A DNA stretch of 64,000 bases from Candidatus Obscuribacterales bacterium (GTDB lineage Bacteria; Cyanobacteriota; Vampirovibrionia; Obscuribacterales; Obscuribacteraceae). The notes below the pieces were generated by a model. That model ran no database searches. It saw nothing but the letters and a program-made list of their open reading frames with translations, and was not told where the DNA came from. Shown piece by piece: positions 25,262-33,373 of this stretch. Both the position numbers and the translations under genes were made by a program. Numbering within the stretch: position 1 is the stretch's first letter; each line of letters begins with the position of its first letter. The DNA is taken from contig JAIEOQ010000006.1 in the NCBI GenBank assembly GCA_019750335.1, positions 124,001 through 188,000 of the forward strand, given 5' to 3'.

Positions 25262-25597
25262 GGGGTCCTCGACTGCAGATGGAAAGTGTAAAACTCCATA
25301 GCGCAGGGCGCTGTGAGAGATTGGTTTTAGAAGTCGAAATAATCGGTGCTGTGCTTAGGTGATCTCAAATAAAACAAAAAATGAAGTGCTTAAAGAAACT
25401 AGTAAAGAGACAGTGATCAAAACAAGAAGAGTTTCGAATTAAAACTAGATAGAGTGTTTATAGGAAATGCTAGACCAGAGTAATAATAGCTGTGAACAGC
25501 GTGTTCAAGAGACTTTTCTGCTCTATGTGCTGCCGATAAGGCGGTAACCAAGAGATAAATTCCCCTTGTCTAGCTCGCGCTAATCTTCAGTTGTCGT
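25262..25597. other. 336-base intergenic region upstream of tldD
   Basis: No gene is visible. The minus strand must hold the promoter of the tldD run. Weak -10-like boxes occur (TATTAT at 25483-25488, TATAAA at 25458-25463), but none has a convincing -35. A short perfect inverted repeat AGCGC/GCGCT lies at about 25299-25312. I found no RNA gene. Confidence 0.4.
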
Positions 25598-26785
25598 CTA
25601 TTTTTTCATCAATCTTAGAGCGGTCTCAGCCAATATGGCTGGTCCGATGAAAAGCCCGCTTTCGTCGATATCAAAATCAGGACTGTGATGTGCGCGGCGA
25701 TCGCCTGAAATTTCTCCGCCTAAAAACATAAATGCTCCTGGCGCTGCTTGAGCCAGTAAAGAGAAATCTTCGGACCAAGTTTTTGGTGGCAAGATTACGA
25801 CGTTATCTTCGCCAATAAGCTCGCAAGCTACTTCGCGCATAGTTTGTGTTACGGCGCTGTCGTTGAAAGTTGCCGGATAGCCGGTTTCGTACTCGATTTT
25901 GAAATCACCGCCCAGAACCCTGGCGATGCTGCATGCTTTTTCCATCTCTTCAAAAAGCTTAGCGCGCACTGGTTCGGTAAAGCTTCTCATGGTTCCGTCT
26001 AAGGTGACGGTTTCGGAAATGATATTACCTCTGGTGCTAGAACTTCTGATGGCGCCGATAGTAACGACAGCTGGATCTGTGGCCGCAATGCGGCGCGAAA
26101 CAATTTGTTGAACGGCGTTAATCACTTGAGCGGTAAGGACTACGGCGTCTACTGTTGCTTCGGGATAGGCTCCATGACCGCCTTTTCCTTTAATGGTGAT
26201 ATGAAAAATATCGCAAGCGGCCATTACCGGACCGGACATAATTGCTACTTTGCCGGCGGGCAAAGAAGCATCCATGTGTAAACCGATTACAGCCGAAACG
26301 CCGTCCATGACACCTTCTTCAACCATGCGCAAAGCGCCGGATTTACTCTCGTCGTCGACATCTTCCTCAGCCGGTTGCATAATCATGCGTACGCTACCAG
26401 GTAGGTTGTCCAGACCGGAAAGCAGTTTGGCCGCAGCTAATCCGCAAGAAACATGAGCGTCATGCCCGCAAGCGTGCATAACACCGGGGTTAGCCGAAAC
26501 GTATTTGTTTTTGTTGGATTCGAGTACGGGTAGCGCGTCCATGTCGGCGCGAATAGCAATTTTTTTGCCGCTGCCGATTTCGCCAAGCACTCCGGTACGC
26601 GCGATTCCGGTTTTAACGGCAAAACCCAGCTCCTGCAATTTTTCGGCAGCAAGTTTGGCTGTTTCATTTTCTTGAAAGCTCAGTTCCGGATAGCGATGCA
26701 GATGGCGGCGCAGCTCGACGATTTCCTTTTGCAGGTCACGAGCTTTAGTAAGCATTGTTTGGCTCATCAGATTGGTTGTACTCAT
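25598..26785 (-). CDS. M20D-family amidohydrolase / N-acyl-amino-acid hydrolase
   Basis: This is a metal-dependent amidohydrolase of peptidase family M20D, which hydrolyses N-acyl amino acids such as hippurate, N-acetyl-diaminopimelate or auxin conjugates. The metal ligands are seen in 'MHACGHDAHVS' (about residue 113), 'AEEDVDDES' (about residue 150) and 'GLHMDASLPAG'. 'ELRRHLHRYPELSFQE' is the family's N-terminal signature. At 395 residues it is standard length. A good AGGAAACAGGAT leader precedes the ATG. It lies 18 bases after a 61-residue protein gene. The true substrate cannot be read from the sequence. Confidence 0.92.
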   Translation of the reverse strand: MSTTNLMSQTMLTKARDLQKEIVELRRHLHRYPELSFQENETAKLAAEKLQELGFAVKTGIARTGVLGEIGSGKKIAIRADMDALPVLESNKNKYVSANPGVMHACGHDAHVSCGLAAAKLLSGLDNLPGSVRMIMQPAEEDVDDESKSGALRMVEEGVMDGVSAVIGLHMDASLPAGKVAIMSGPVMAACDIFHITIKGKGGHGAYPEATVDAVVLTAQVINAVQQIVSRRIAATDPAVVTIGAIRSSSTRGNIISETVTLDGTMRSFTEPVRAKLFEEMEKACSIARVLGGDFKIEYETGYPATFNDSAVTQTMREVACELIGEDNVVILPPKTWSEDFSLLAQAAPGAFMFLGGEISGDRRAHHSPDFDIDESGLFIGPAILAETALRLMKK

Positions 26786-26803
26786 ATCCTGTTTCCTGTA
26801 AAA

Positions 26804-26989
26804 CTAATCAGCAAAGAAAGTGGCTCTGCCGCCGGGTCCGGATTTTGCTGAAGCGAGCGCTTCTTCTACAATCCGCCCGCAAATTTTCATCATTGTTGTT
26901 ACTAAGCAGCTTATTTGCTCTTCGCTGAATTCAGCTTTAGTCTCTTCCATGGTTCGACGTAAAAGTTTTTCTGCTTCCGATTTGAGCAT
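26804..26989 (-). CDS. Small helical protein upstream of the amidohydrolase
   Basis: This 61-residue protein is predicted mostly helical, charged at the N-terminus (KSEAEKLLRRTMEETKAEF), with two Cys and a Gly-rich C-terminus (SGPGGRATFF). The family is unknown. GGAG lies about 9 bases before the ATG, and the stop is 18 bases before the amidohydrolase start, so they are probably one transcript. Confidence 0.55.
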   Translation of the reverse strand: MLKSEAEKLLRRTMEETKAEFSEEQISCLVTTMMKICGRIVEEALASAKSGPGGRATFFAD

Positions 26990-27248
26990 GACAACATCTC
27001 CGTTGAGTGCGTTCAGAATGACGAGTTTACCGCACTTATTTCTTAGCGCTAATTTTCACTAGGCTGCTATCTGTGCTCCTGATTTAAACCTGATCATATT
27101 TGTTGTAAAGAGGGCGCTTTTGCTTGAGTATGGAGCCTTGTAAAGAGTAGGGTCAAAGTACTTCTTCTTTGTCAAAATTTAGTTGGTCTAGCCTTCGACG
27201 AATAACTGTTTATTGAAAATCTTTGGTAATTCTCTTTGGGAGAGTCCC

Positions 27249-27803
27249 ATGATTGTTAACGTGCTCGACACTGAATGGAGCTGTTATGACGGCAATGCTT
27301 TTCCTGCCGGTGAAACAGCTGAAATTATTGAGTTTGGCTTGAGCATGATTGATTTACGCTCGGCTCAAATCATCAAGCGAGTTTGTATGCCGATTGTGCC
27401 TTGCCGTTCCAAAATCAGTGCTTATTGTACGGAGTTGACCGGTTGGACCGCGGCTAAGCTTTTCAAGCAAGGAATGAGCTTGCAAGAAGCTTGTCGACGT
27501 TTGTCAGAAAAATATGGTGCTTACGGAAGACTTCTGGCTGTCGACACTGATAATGAAGCGCAGTCAGTGAAAGAACAATGCGAAAGCTTTGGTCTGAAAT
27601 ATCCTTTCGGTCCAAGTACGATCAATGTGTCGACTCTTTATGGGCTATTGACCGGGAAGCGAAGCAACCTTGGTTTGTCGACTATGCTGCAAAGCATGGG
27701 CTTGCAATTCGAGGGACGGCAACACTATGCCTATGACGATTCTTACAACTTAGGGCGTTTGTTTCTTGAGTTGTTAAAGAAGGGGCAGATTCAGCTGGAT
27801 TGA
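27249..27803 (+). CDS. DEDDh-type 3'-5' exonuclease (RNase T / ERI-1-like)
   Basis: The 184-residue protein is a stand-alone exonuclease domain of the RNase T/DnaQ superfamily. The acidic metal ligands are D-x-E in 'VLDTEWSCYD' at the N-terminus, an Asp in 'LLAVDTDNEAQS' and the final HxxxxD in 'RQHYAYDDSYNLGRL'. 'YCTELTGWT' matches the 'FHxLTGIT'-like substrate region of ERI-1 relatives. It would trim RNA or DNA 3' ends in the cytoplasm. I chose the ATG at 27249, preceded by GGGAGAG; a TTG 36 bases upstream extends the frame but is less likely. It is monocistronic and followed by an intrinsic terminator. Confidence 0.87.
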   Translation: MIVNVLDTEWSCYDGNAFPAGETAEIIEFGLSMIDLRSAQIIKRVCMPIVPCRSKISAYCTELTGWTAAKLFKQGMSLQEACRRLSEKYGAYGRLLAVDTDNEAQSVKEQCESFGLKYPFGPSTINVSTLYGLLTGKRSNLGLSTMLQSMGLQFEGRQHYAYDDSYNLGRLFLELLKKGQIQLD

Positions 27804-27806
27804 GAG

Positions 27807-27837
27807 TAGAGCGGCATCCCCAGCCGCTCTATTATTT
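27807..27837 (+). terminator. Intrinsic terminator of the exonuclease gene
   Basis: TAGAGCGGC (27807-27815) pairs with GCCGCTCTA (27823-27831) around a 7-base loop and is followed by TTATTTTTA. Confidence 0.85.
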
Positions 27838-27879
27838 TTATGGTATATACTTATACATATAGTATAAATAAACAAAAAG

Positions 27880-27917
27880 AAAGCTGTAGGTAGAATCTCG
27901 TTCTTGCCTACAGCTTT
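27880..27917 (-). terminator. Intrinsic terminator of the plsC-like gene (minus strand)
   Basis: AAAGCTGTAGG (27880-27890) pairs with CCTACAGCTTT (27907-27917). Read on the minus strand the stem is followed by CTTTTTGTTT. It begins 4 bases past the stop of the acyltransferase gene. Confidence 0.85.
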
Positions 27918-27920
27918 TGA

Positions 27921-28736
27921 TCAAGCGGCGTTGATCTTTTTCTCGGGCAGACTCTCCAGCTCAGCAGTGTCGATGGATTGGCAAATGAATTGACGCACTT
28001 GCTCCATGATTTCATCGACAGACAATCCCTTCAATTCGTTGATGTACAGGGGCTTGCCGACAGTGACGGTGATGCCGCCCCGCCACTTCATGCCGACTTG
28101 CCAGAAATTCTTGGTGGCCGTTGGCACATCACGTTTGTGGTAACAAATGCTCATCGGCACGATGCCGACTTGCTCGTTATTACCCAAACGCTCTTGTGCG
28201 GCTGTAGCAATGATCGCTGCCCCCTTTTTCACAGGTTGGCACACACCGGTTACGCTGATTTTGCCTTCGGGGAAGATCGTCAAACATTGACCGTTGACGA
28301 GTACTTCCACTGCCGGCTCAATCACGCTTTTACCTTTGGTGCGGTCAACCGGAAAACAGCCGAGAGCTCCCATCACTACAGCTTTGATGCCGTAGAGTCC
28401 GCGCATTTCCTCGTAGGCGGTCATGTAGCGAACGCTTTCTTTACGGTTGAACAGCGCGTAAAGAACGATAGCGTCGAACATGCTGCTGTGATTAGGGCAA
28501 AAAATCAAGCGTCCGGGACGCTGCAGATTTTCTTTGCCAATGATGCGTAGACGACCAAGCTGAATATAAATAACTAGTTTTGCCGCATAGCGAGCAAGGG
28601 CCTGAATCGGTCCGAAAGTTTGGGGAATGAACCCGCTTTCAAGACAGTGTTCCGCGTACACGCGAAAACGCCGTCTCCAGTCGTTCCAGGCTTGCTTCGC
28701 CCGCTCAATCAGCCAGCGGAAGCAGGGTTGGCTCAT
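27921..28736 (-). CDS. 1-acyl-sn-glycerol-3-phosphate acyltransferase (PlsC-like)
   Basis: This is a lysophosphatidic-acid acyltransferase-like protein of the PlsC family, acting at the inner membrane in phospholipid synthesis. Motif I HX4D is 'NHSSMFDAI' (about residue 82), motif III is 'FPEGKISVTG' (about residue 155) and motif IV-like 'GIVPMSICY' follows. One hydrophobic stretch precedes motif I. At 271 residues it is a little longer than E. coli PlsC because of a basic N-terminal extension (about 45 residues with many Trp and Arg). It is monocistronic, with its own terminator. Confidence 0.9.
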   Translation of the reverse strand: MSQPCFRWLIERAKQAWNDWRRRFRVYAEHCLESGFIPQTFGPIQALARYAAKLVIYIQLGRLRIIGKENLQRPGRLIFCPNHSSMFDAIVLYALFNRKESVRYMTAYEEMRGLYGIKAVVMGALGCFPVDRTKGKSVIEPAVEVLVNGQCLTIFPEGKISVTGVCQPVKKGAAIIATAAQERLGNNEQVGIVPMSICYHKRDVPTATKNFWQVGMKWRGGITVTVGKPLYINELKGLSVDEIMEQVRQFICQSIDTAELESLPEKKINAA

Positions 28737-29034
28737 ATAATGGCCCTTGTAAAAGGGGCGAAAGAAGACAGAAATGTTTAGCGGATGTCGGTCTTAAGGA
28801 GTAAGTTACCTGAGTAAAAAAAGAGAATGAGAACTGTTAGACGCTAGCAAAGGACTAAGTAAGAAACCAAGAATTATGGTTGTAAAGAGATTGGCGTGGG
28901 CGTTAGTGGCTGTGTCGGCAACAGTGTCACTGGGCAAGATAAACCGAAGAAGCCAAGTGATTTTTAGCAAAAAACATAGGCGGACTTTTTATCCCTGTTA
29001 CGCATAAGCAATGCTGCGCTAGCGCTTGACAGGC

Positions 29035-29040
29035 TATAAT
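29035..29040 (+). promoter_or_regulatory. Consensus -10 box six bases before the CYTH start codon
   Basis: A perfect TATAAT lies at 29035-29040 and the ATG begins at 29047. Transcription would start at or next to the A of the ATG, giving a leaderless or near-leaderless mRNA. A TTGACA at 29026-29031 is too close to serve as the -35 of this box. Confidence 0.5.
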
Positions 29041-29046
29041 TCAGGA

Positions 29047-29712
29047 ATGTTTTTTAGAGCGCCATTATTAGCCTGCTTATCTGCCGCTTTCCAGATTCTG
29101 GTGCAAAGCCGGTCGCAAAAGAAACATTTTGAAGTTGAACGTAAATTCCGTATCTCTTTGGCAGAAGCTGATGCTTTGCCTTTGCGCTTGCGCGAACTTG
29201 GTTTTAAACCTGCCGGAACTGTAACTATGACCGACAGTTTTTTGCCAGTAAAAAACAAGGGTGAGATGATGCGTGTACGTGATGAAGATTCAGGCGGTAA
29301 CTTTCACTCTTTTGCTACTTTCAAACGCTGGGTAATTGCGGAGAATGGCGAGAGAGAGAGAGAAGAAGCCGAGGCTGAAATCGGTCCTTTTGCCCGAGCC
29401 TTCATTTTGATTTTAGGACGCATGGTAAAAGGGCAGCGTTTGCTCAGTTTCAGCAAAGAAAGAACCCATTACGAAAGAGAAAACAACAACGCTTTTGTCG
29501 TGGCGACAATCGATAAAGTAAGCGGTTTAGGTGCTTATTCAGGCACATACCTGGAGATAGAGTCTATTGTTCCTTTGGACGAAGATACAAAGGCGGCCAA
29601 AGAAGGCATATTTGTTTTAGCCAAAGAACTTTTCGGCATACCGCGCAATGACGTACAGAATTCTTATTTTGAAATGCTTGAACTTTCGCTTCGCGAAAAT
29701 CTGTCTGCTTAA
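29047..29712 (+). CDS. CYTH-domain protein (triphosphate-binding, CyaB/ThTPase-like)
   Basis: This CYTH superfamily protein binds triphosphates in a beta-tunnel; members are thiamine triphosphatases, inorganic triphosphatases or class IV adenylate cyclases. The defining ExExK motif is 'EVERK' at residues 29-33. Basic and acidic tunnel residues follow in 'MMRVRDEDSG', 'ATFKRWV', 'KERTHYER', 'VATIDKVSGLGAYSGTYLEIE'. The first 25 residues include a hydrophobic stretch (LLACLSAAFQILV) that could be an anchor or mark a later start. A perfect TATAAT lies 6 bases before the ATG. The gene stands alone, with 290 and 281 non-coding bases on either side. The exact substrate is unknown. Confidence 0.85.
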   Translation: MFFRAPLLACLSAAFQILVQSRSQKKHFEVERKFRISLAEADALPLRLRELGFKPAGTVTMTDSFLPVKNKGEMMRVRDEDSGGNFHSFATFKRWVIAENGEREREEAEAEIGPFARAFILILGRMVKGQRLLSFSKERTHYERENNNAFVVATIDKVSGLGAYSGTYLEIESIVPLDEDTKAAKEGIFVLAKELFGIPRNDVQNSYFEMLELSLRENLSA

Positions 29713-29862
29713 GCCATTGCATGTTGCGCAAACTCTGCTAGCAATATGGGCGAAAAGCCGTACAGTGCCAATTCGTTTTTGAAGCTGAAGCGCACTTTAA
29801 CTACTTATCTGTAACTGAAGCTCTTTCCTAATTGAATTTATTAGAGAGAAGTCAGTAGTTTC

Positions 29863-29881
29863 AGAGAACATTCTCTTTTTG
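29863..29881 (+). terminator. Weak terminator-like hairpin after the CYTH gene
   Basis: AGAGA/TCTCT around a 4-base loop, followed by TTTTTG, lies about 150 bases past the CYTH stop. The stem is short, so confidence is low. The rest of 29713-29993 shows nothing else that I can support. Confidence 0.3.
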
Positions 29882-29993
29882 TTTTATGAGTTATACGTAG
29901 AAAAAGTTCTTCAACCATCACTCTTACCACCAGACATCTGTTTCCGTTTGCTTTGTGCGGCGGACTGTCGGTTCTGGTTCAGAAAGGGATTTT

Positions 29994-30665
29994 ATGGTCA
30001 GACAGATTTGGCAATGGCTGCTTGGCAACAGGCGTAAGCTCATCCCAATAACGGTGGTAGTCACTTTGACTGTGATTGCGGCTCTCACTGATCTTTTCGG
30101 ACGGGGCGTGCGTGACACGGTGAATCAAGCGATTGGCGAATATGCTTCCCATGTGATGCCCCTGGTAGTAAATTTCCTGATTGCTGCTTTGCTTTTGAAT
30201 GTCGCTTGGTTGCTTTATAGCCCTTTGTGTAGTGGTCTCGAATCATTTCTGCGGCGCAGCCATGCTAGTCAACGCGGTAAAGATCTGGCTGTCAAGCTAC
30301 TAAAAATTGCTTACTGGGGCGGTGCGATTTTTTTCGTTTTGAGTTTCACCGCATCTGAGCTTTTAGGCAAAGTTGTAATCGGCTTCAGTGTGTTTGGTGC
30401 TGCTCTGACTTTGGCTTTGAAAGACGTGATGAACGATTTCATCTGCGGTGTCTTTACTCAAGGGTCCGGCAAAGTCGCCGATGGCGATAAGGTCGAGCTT
30501 GAAGGGCTGAAAATCGAAGGCACAATCATCAAAGTCGGCTATCTGTCTACGGCAATTGATTCTGCCGAAGTGACTATTCGGGTACCTAACCGTGAAATCT
30601 GGGCGCGCGCCGTCAAAATCAAGAAGCCGGCAAAGTCACCGATCATCGTTATTTCGGATAACTAA
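29994..30665 (+). CDS. MscS-family mechanosensitive ion channel
   Basis: This is a short member of the MscS family, an inner-membrane channel that opens under membrane tension to relieve hypo-osmotic shock. Three membrane helices fit residues 17-36, 52-78 and 101-135. The pore-lining helix carries the Gly/Ala pattern 'VVIGFSVFGAALTLALKDVM', and the start of the beta domain follows with 'GDKVELEGLKIEGTIIKVGYLST' and 'VRVPN'-like 'IRVPNREI'. The C-terminal cytoplasmic vestibule is shorter than in E. coli MscS (223 versus 286 residues). The ATG with AAAGGGA is preferred over a GTG 39 bases upstream. Confidence 0.88.
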   Translation: MVRQIWQWLLGNRRKLIPITVVVTLTVIAALTDLFGRGVRDTVNQAIGEYASHVMPLVVNFLIAALLLNVAWLLYSPLCSGLESFLRRSHASQRGKDLAVKLLKIAYWGGAIFFVLSFTASELLGKVVIGFSVFGAALTLALKDVMNDFICGVFTQGSGKVADGDKVELEGLKIEGTIIKVGYLSTAIDSAEVTIRVPNREIWARAVKIKKPAKSPIIVISDN

Positions 30666-30692
30666 TTCAAAAACAAGTTTTGGAGCCATACA

Positions 30693-32228
30693 ATGAGCAC
30701 CATACATTCACGCGTTACTGCTACGACGCCGGGCAAGGTTAGTACCGATCTCCTTTTGGTCGGTGTGTTTGAAAATTCTTTGCGAGCAGGCGCTGCCGGT
30801 TTGCTTGATTCATCCTCGGGCGGCCAGGTTTCTGCCCAAGCACAGATTGAAAATTTCACCGGCAAAATTGGTGAAACCAGCGTTCAGGTCGGTCTCAAAC
30901 AGGTCACAGCCAAACGTGTGCTTTTCTTCGGCTTAGGCGCTGCCGGCAAGCTGAATGAAAATCGTTTGCGCGACGCGCTTGTCGCTGCCTTCAAAGAGGT
31001 CAAACGTTTGAAAGTGACCGACGTTACGGTTGCTGAGCCAAGCTTGACTCAAGGTGATCTCGATCTTTGCCGCTTTGCTTATTTGACCGCTCAAGTTGCT
31101 GTGACGGTTGATTATGTGATCAACCACTACAAAACGGCGCGCGGTGGGCATAAGCCTGAAGTGCGTCTGAGCAAGTTGGTTTTCCTGGCGTCTCTGGGCC
31201 AGCATCAGGCAGTGCAAAGCGCTTTGGATGAAGGTTTGGTCATCGGCAGCAGCGTCAATTATGCTCGCGATTTGGTCAATACACCGCCTTGCTTGATGAC
31301 GCCGCTTAAGTTAGCTGATCAAGCTCGATCTGTGGCTAATCGCAGCAACGGTGCCATTAACCTGAGGGTGCTTGGCAAAACCGAATTGGAAGCGCATGGC
31401 TTCGGCGGGTTGCTTGCTGTAAGCCAAGGCTCCGATCAAGAGCCGGTTCTGATTGAAATGAACTATTATCCGCAAGGAGCCGATCCAAGCTTGACACTTG
31501 CTTTCATCGGCAAATCGGTCACTTTTGATTCGGGCGGGCTTGATTTGAAAACAGCCGACGGTATGCGCAACATGAAGTGCGACATGGCTGGCGGTGCTGC
31601 TACTCTGGCTGCGGTATCGGCAATTGCCGCACTTGGTCTGCCGGTGCGTGTCATGGTTTTGATGGCTGCTACGGAGAACATGACCGGACCGGCAGCATAC
31701 AAGCCTGGTGACGTGATTATCCGTACTCTTGGTGGGCTGACTGTGGAAGTGGACAATACTGACGCAGAGGGACGCTTGACTCTAGCCGACGCCATAGAAT
31801 GGGCGCGGCGTAACGGAGCCACCCACATCGTTGATGCCGCTACCCTTACCGGTGCGGTTCGTATGTGTTGCGGAAGTTTGGGTGCTGGCGCTTTCAGCAA
31901 CAATCAGGAACTTCTTCAGCGCGTGCTTAAGGCTGCCGATGGGGCCGGCGAGCTTCTGGCTGCCCTGCCTTTCTGGGATGGTTTTGCTCGTGCCAACGAA
32001 TCTTCGATTGCCGATTTGAAGAATTCGGGCGGTTCGTCCTTCGGCGCTGGCTCGGCAACGGCGGCCTGGTTCTTGCGTAAGTTCGCCGCTGATACGCCTT
32101 GGGTGCACATGGATATCGCCAGTGTTGCTTTCCGCGAGAGCGCGCAAGGTGCGGATCCGGCTGGTGGCACCGGTTACGGTGTGCGTACCTTTGTCGAGAT
32201 TGCCCGAGCTTTCGCCGGCGAGAAGTAA
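30693..32228 (+). CDS. pepA: Leucyl aminopeptidase (M17 family)
   Basis: This cytosolic hexameric M17 aminopeptidase releases N-terminal residues such as Leu, using two metal ions. Active-site marks are 'GKSVTFDSGGLDLKTADGM' (metal Lys/Asp, about residue 270), 'MKCDMAGGAA', 'ATENMTGPAAYKPGD' and the family signature 'NTDAEGRL' (about residue 350). The usual metal-site 'D-x-G-G-L' is intact. At 511 residues it is the usual length. GGAG precedes the ATG, 27 bases after the channel gene. It is followed by a 14-bp hairpin and then an Xaa-Pro peptidase, so peptide turnover genes cluster here. Confidence 0.95.
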   Translation: MSTIHSRVTATTPGKVSTDLLLVGVFENSLRAGAAGLLDSSSGGQVSAQAQIENFTGKIGETSVQVGLKQVTAKRVLFFGLGAAGKLNENRLRDALVAAFKEVKRLKVTDVTVAEPSLTQGDLDLCRFAYLTAQVAVTVDYVINHYKTARGGHKPEVRLSKLVFLASLGQHQAVQSALDEGLVIGSSVNYARDLVNTPPCLMTPLKLADQARSVANRSNGAINLRVLGKTELEAHGFGGLLAVSQGSDQEPVLIEMNYYPQGADPSLTLAFIGKSVTFDSGGLDLKTADGMRNMKCDMAGGAATLAAVSAIAALGLPVRVMVLMAATENMTGPAAYKPGDVIIRTLGGLTVEVDNTDAEGRLTLADAIEWARRNGATHIVDAATLTGAVRMCCGSLGAGAFSNNQELLQRVLKAADGAGELLAALPFWDGFARANESSIADLKNSGGSSFGAGSATAAWFLRKFAADTPWVHMDIASVAFRESAQGADPAGGTGYGVRTFVEIARAFAGEK

Positions 32229-32237
32229 AGGGATGTG

Positions 32238-32273
32238 CAGAGCGTCCGGGATGTAAGTGTCCCGGACGCTCTG
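32238..32273. terminator. Perfect 14-bp hairpin between pepA and the M24 peptidase gene
   Basis: CAGAGCGTCCGGGA (32238-32251) pairs perfectly with 32260-32273 around an 8-base loop. It starts 9 bases past the pepA stop. No T-tract follows. Because a -10-like box and a start codon come straight after it, it probably separates two transcription units. Confidence 0.65.
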
Positions 32274-32274
32274 G

Positions 32275-32280
32275 TACACT
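32275..32280 (+). promoter_or_regulatory. -10-like box just before the M24 peptidase start
   Basis: TACACT lies at 32275-32280 inside GGTACACTT and ends 7 bases before the ATG at 32288. The same GGTACACTT with the same 7-base spacing precedes the DMT transporter start at 62950. A leaderless transcript is suggested. No clear -35 is visible. Confidence 0.35.
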
Positions 32281-32287
32281 TATGGGC

Positions 32288-33373
32288 ATGAAAAAACGCA
32301 TCGCCAAATTACAGCAAGCCCTTGCCAAGCAGAAGCTTGATGCTTTTCTTGTGCGCGTGAACGAAGGGGATAATCAAAATGTTCTCTACTTGAGCGGTTT
32401 CAGCGGTAGCACCGCTTTGCTGCTCATTAGTCGCAAAAAAGCATTTATCATCACAGACGCTCGTTACTGGCTGCGTGTTGGTGGTGAAGCGCCAGACTTC
32501 ACTTTAGTGAAAGTGCAGCGCGGACAAAAAGTAACTGATGTCGTAAACGATATTTTGAAAAAGCTGGCTTTGCCGGCTACTTGCAAAATCGGCTATGAAT
32601 CGGCTTTGATCTCGGTCGACGTTTCGCAACGTTGGAGCAAAGAGATCAAAGGCAAGCTTGTTCCCACGGTTCATGTAGTCGAACGTTTTCGTCAATACAA
32701 AGACGAGCATGAGATCGGCCTTTTGCGTAAAGCTTGTCGATCGACAAGTCTGGTCTACAAAGAAGTCGTGCCTTTGATCAAGCCGGGCCTGACCGAAAAC
32801 GAACTTGCTTTTGAAATTGACATGCGTTTGCGTAAGCACGGAGCGATCAGCAACAGTTTCACTAGCATTGTCGCCGGTGGACCTAACGCTGCTGTCCCGC
32901 ATCATGCTACGGGCAATCGCCGTTTTAAAGCCGGTGAGCCTGTAATCATGGATTTCGGTGGTCTATATCCGGGCGGATATTGTTCCGATATTACACGGAC
33001 AGCGTTTGTACCTGGCAAAAAGCCGCATGGGCGCATGATTGAAATTTATAACCTGGTTTTGGCAGCAAACAAAGCCGCTTTCAAAGCTTTGAAGCCGGGG
33101 ATTAAATGGCGCGAGTTTGACCAAATCGCTCGTGATTGCATCAACGATGGCGGTTACGGTGAGTATTTTACTCATGGACTCGGACACAGCCTCGGACTTG
33201 TTGCCCATGATCCTTACGATTATGAAAACGATCCCTTTGATATCGGCATGGTCGTCACTGATGAACCGGGAATCTATATCCCCGATTTCGGCGGAGTGCG
33301 CATTGAAGACGATGTGGTTGTCACTGCCAGTGGTGCTGAGCGTTTAACCAATGCGCCTTATTGGCGCTTCTAA
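32288..33373 (+). CDS. Xaa-Pro aminopeptidase / prolidase (M24B family)
   Basis: This is a creatinase-fold ('pita-bread') metallopeptidase that cleaves peptides at Xaa-Pro bonds. The N-terminal creatinase domain spans about residues 1-130. The metal ligands are in 'VIMDFGGLYPGGYCSDITRT' (two Asp), 'HGLGHSLG' (His), 'TDEPGIYIPDFGGVRIEDDV' (two Glu). 361 residues is typical for PepQ/YpdF-like enzymes. Two in-frame ATGs exist (32282 and 32288); neither has a ribosome binding site, and the second fits the upstream -10-like box as a leaderless start. Its stop overlaps the stop of the converging phosphotransferase gene by 3 bases. Confidence 0.92.
   Translation: MKKRIAKLQQALAKQKLDAFLVRVNEGDNQNVLYLSGFSGSTALLLISRKKAFIITDARYWLRVGGEAPDFTLVKVQRGQKVTDVVNDILKKLALPATCKIGYESALISVDVSQRWSKEIKGKLVPTVHVVERFRQYKDEHEIGLLRKACRSTSLVYKEVVPLIKPGLTENELAFEIDMRLRKHGAISNSFTSIVAGGPNAAVPHHATGNRRFKAGEPVIMDFGGLYPGGYCSDITRTAFVPGKKPHGRMIEIYNLVLAANKAAFKALKPGIKWREFDQIARDCINDGGYGEYFTHGLGHSLGLVAHDPYDYENDPFDIGMVVTDEPGIYIPDFGGVRIEDDVVVTASGAERLTNAPYWRF

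Noticed and set aside
27846-27866. AT-rich palindrome TATACT/AGTATA between two terminators
   Set aside because: It lies between converging genes with no promoter target; probably chance in an AT-rich spacer.
28876-29007. 43-codon plus-strand frame with a hydrophobic N-terminus in the gap before the CYTH gene
   Set aside because: It resembles a tiny signal peptide followed by a basic tail, but there is no ribosome binding site or promoter and no support beyond length.
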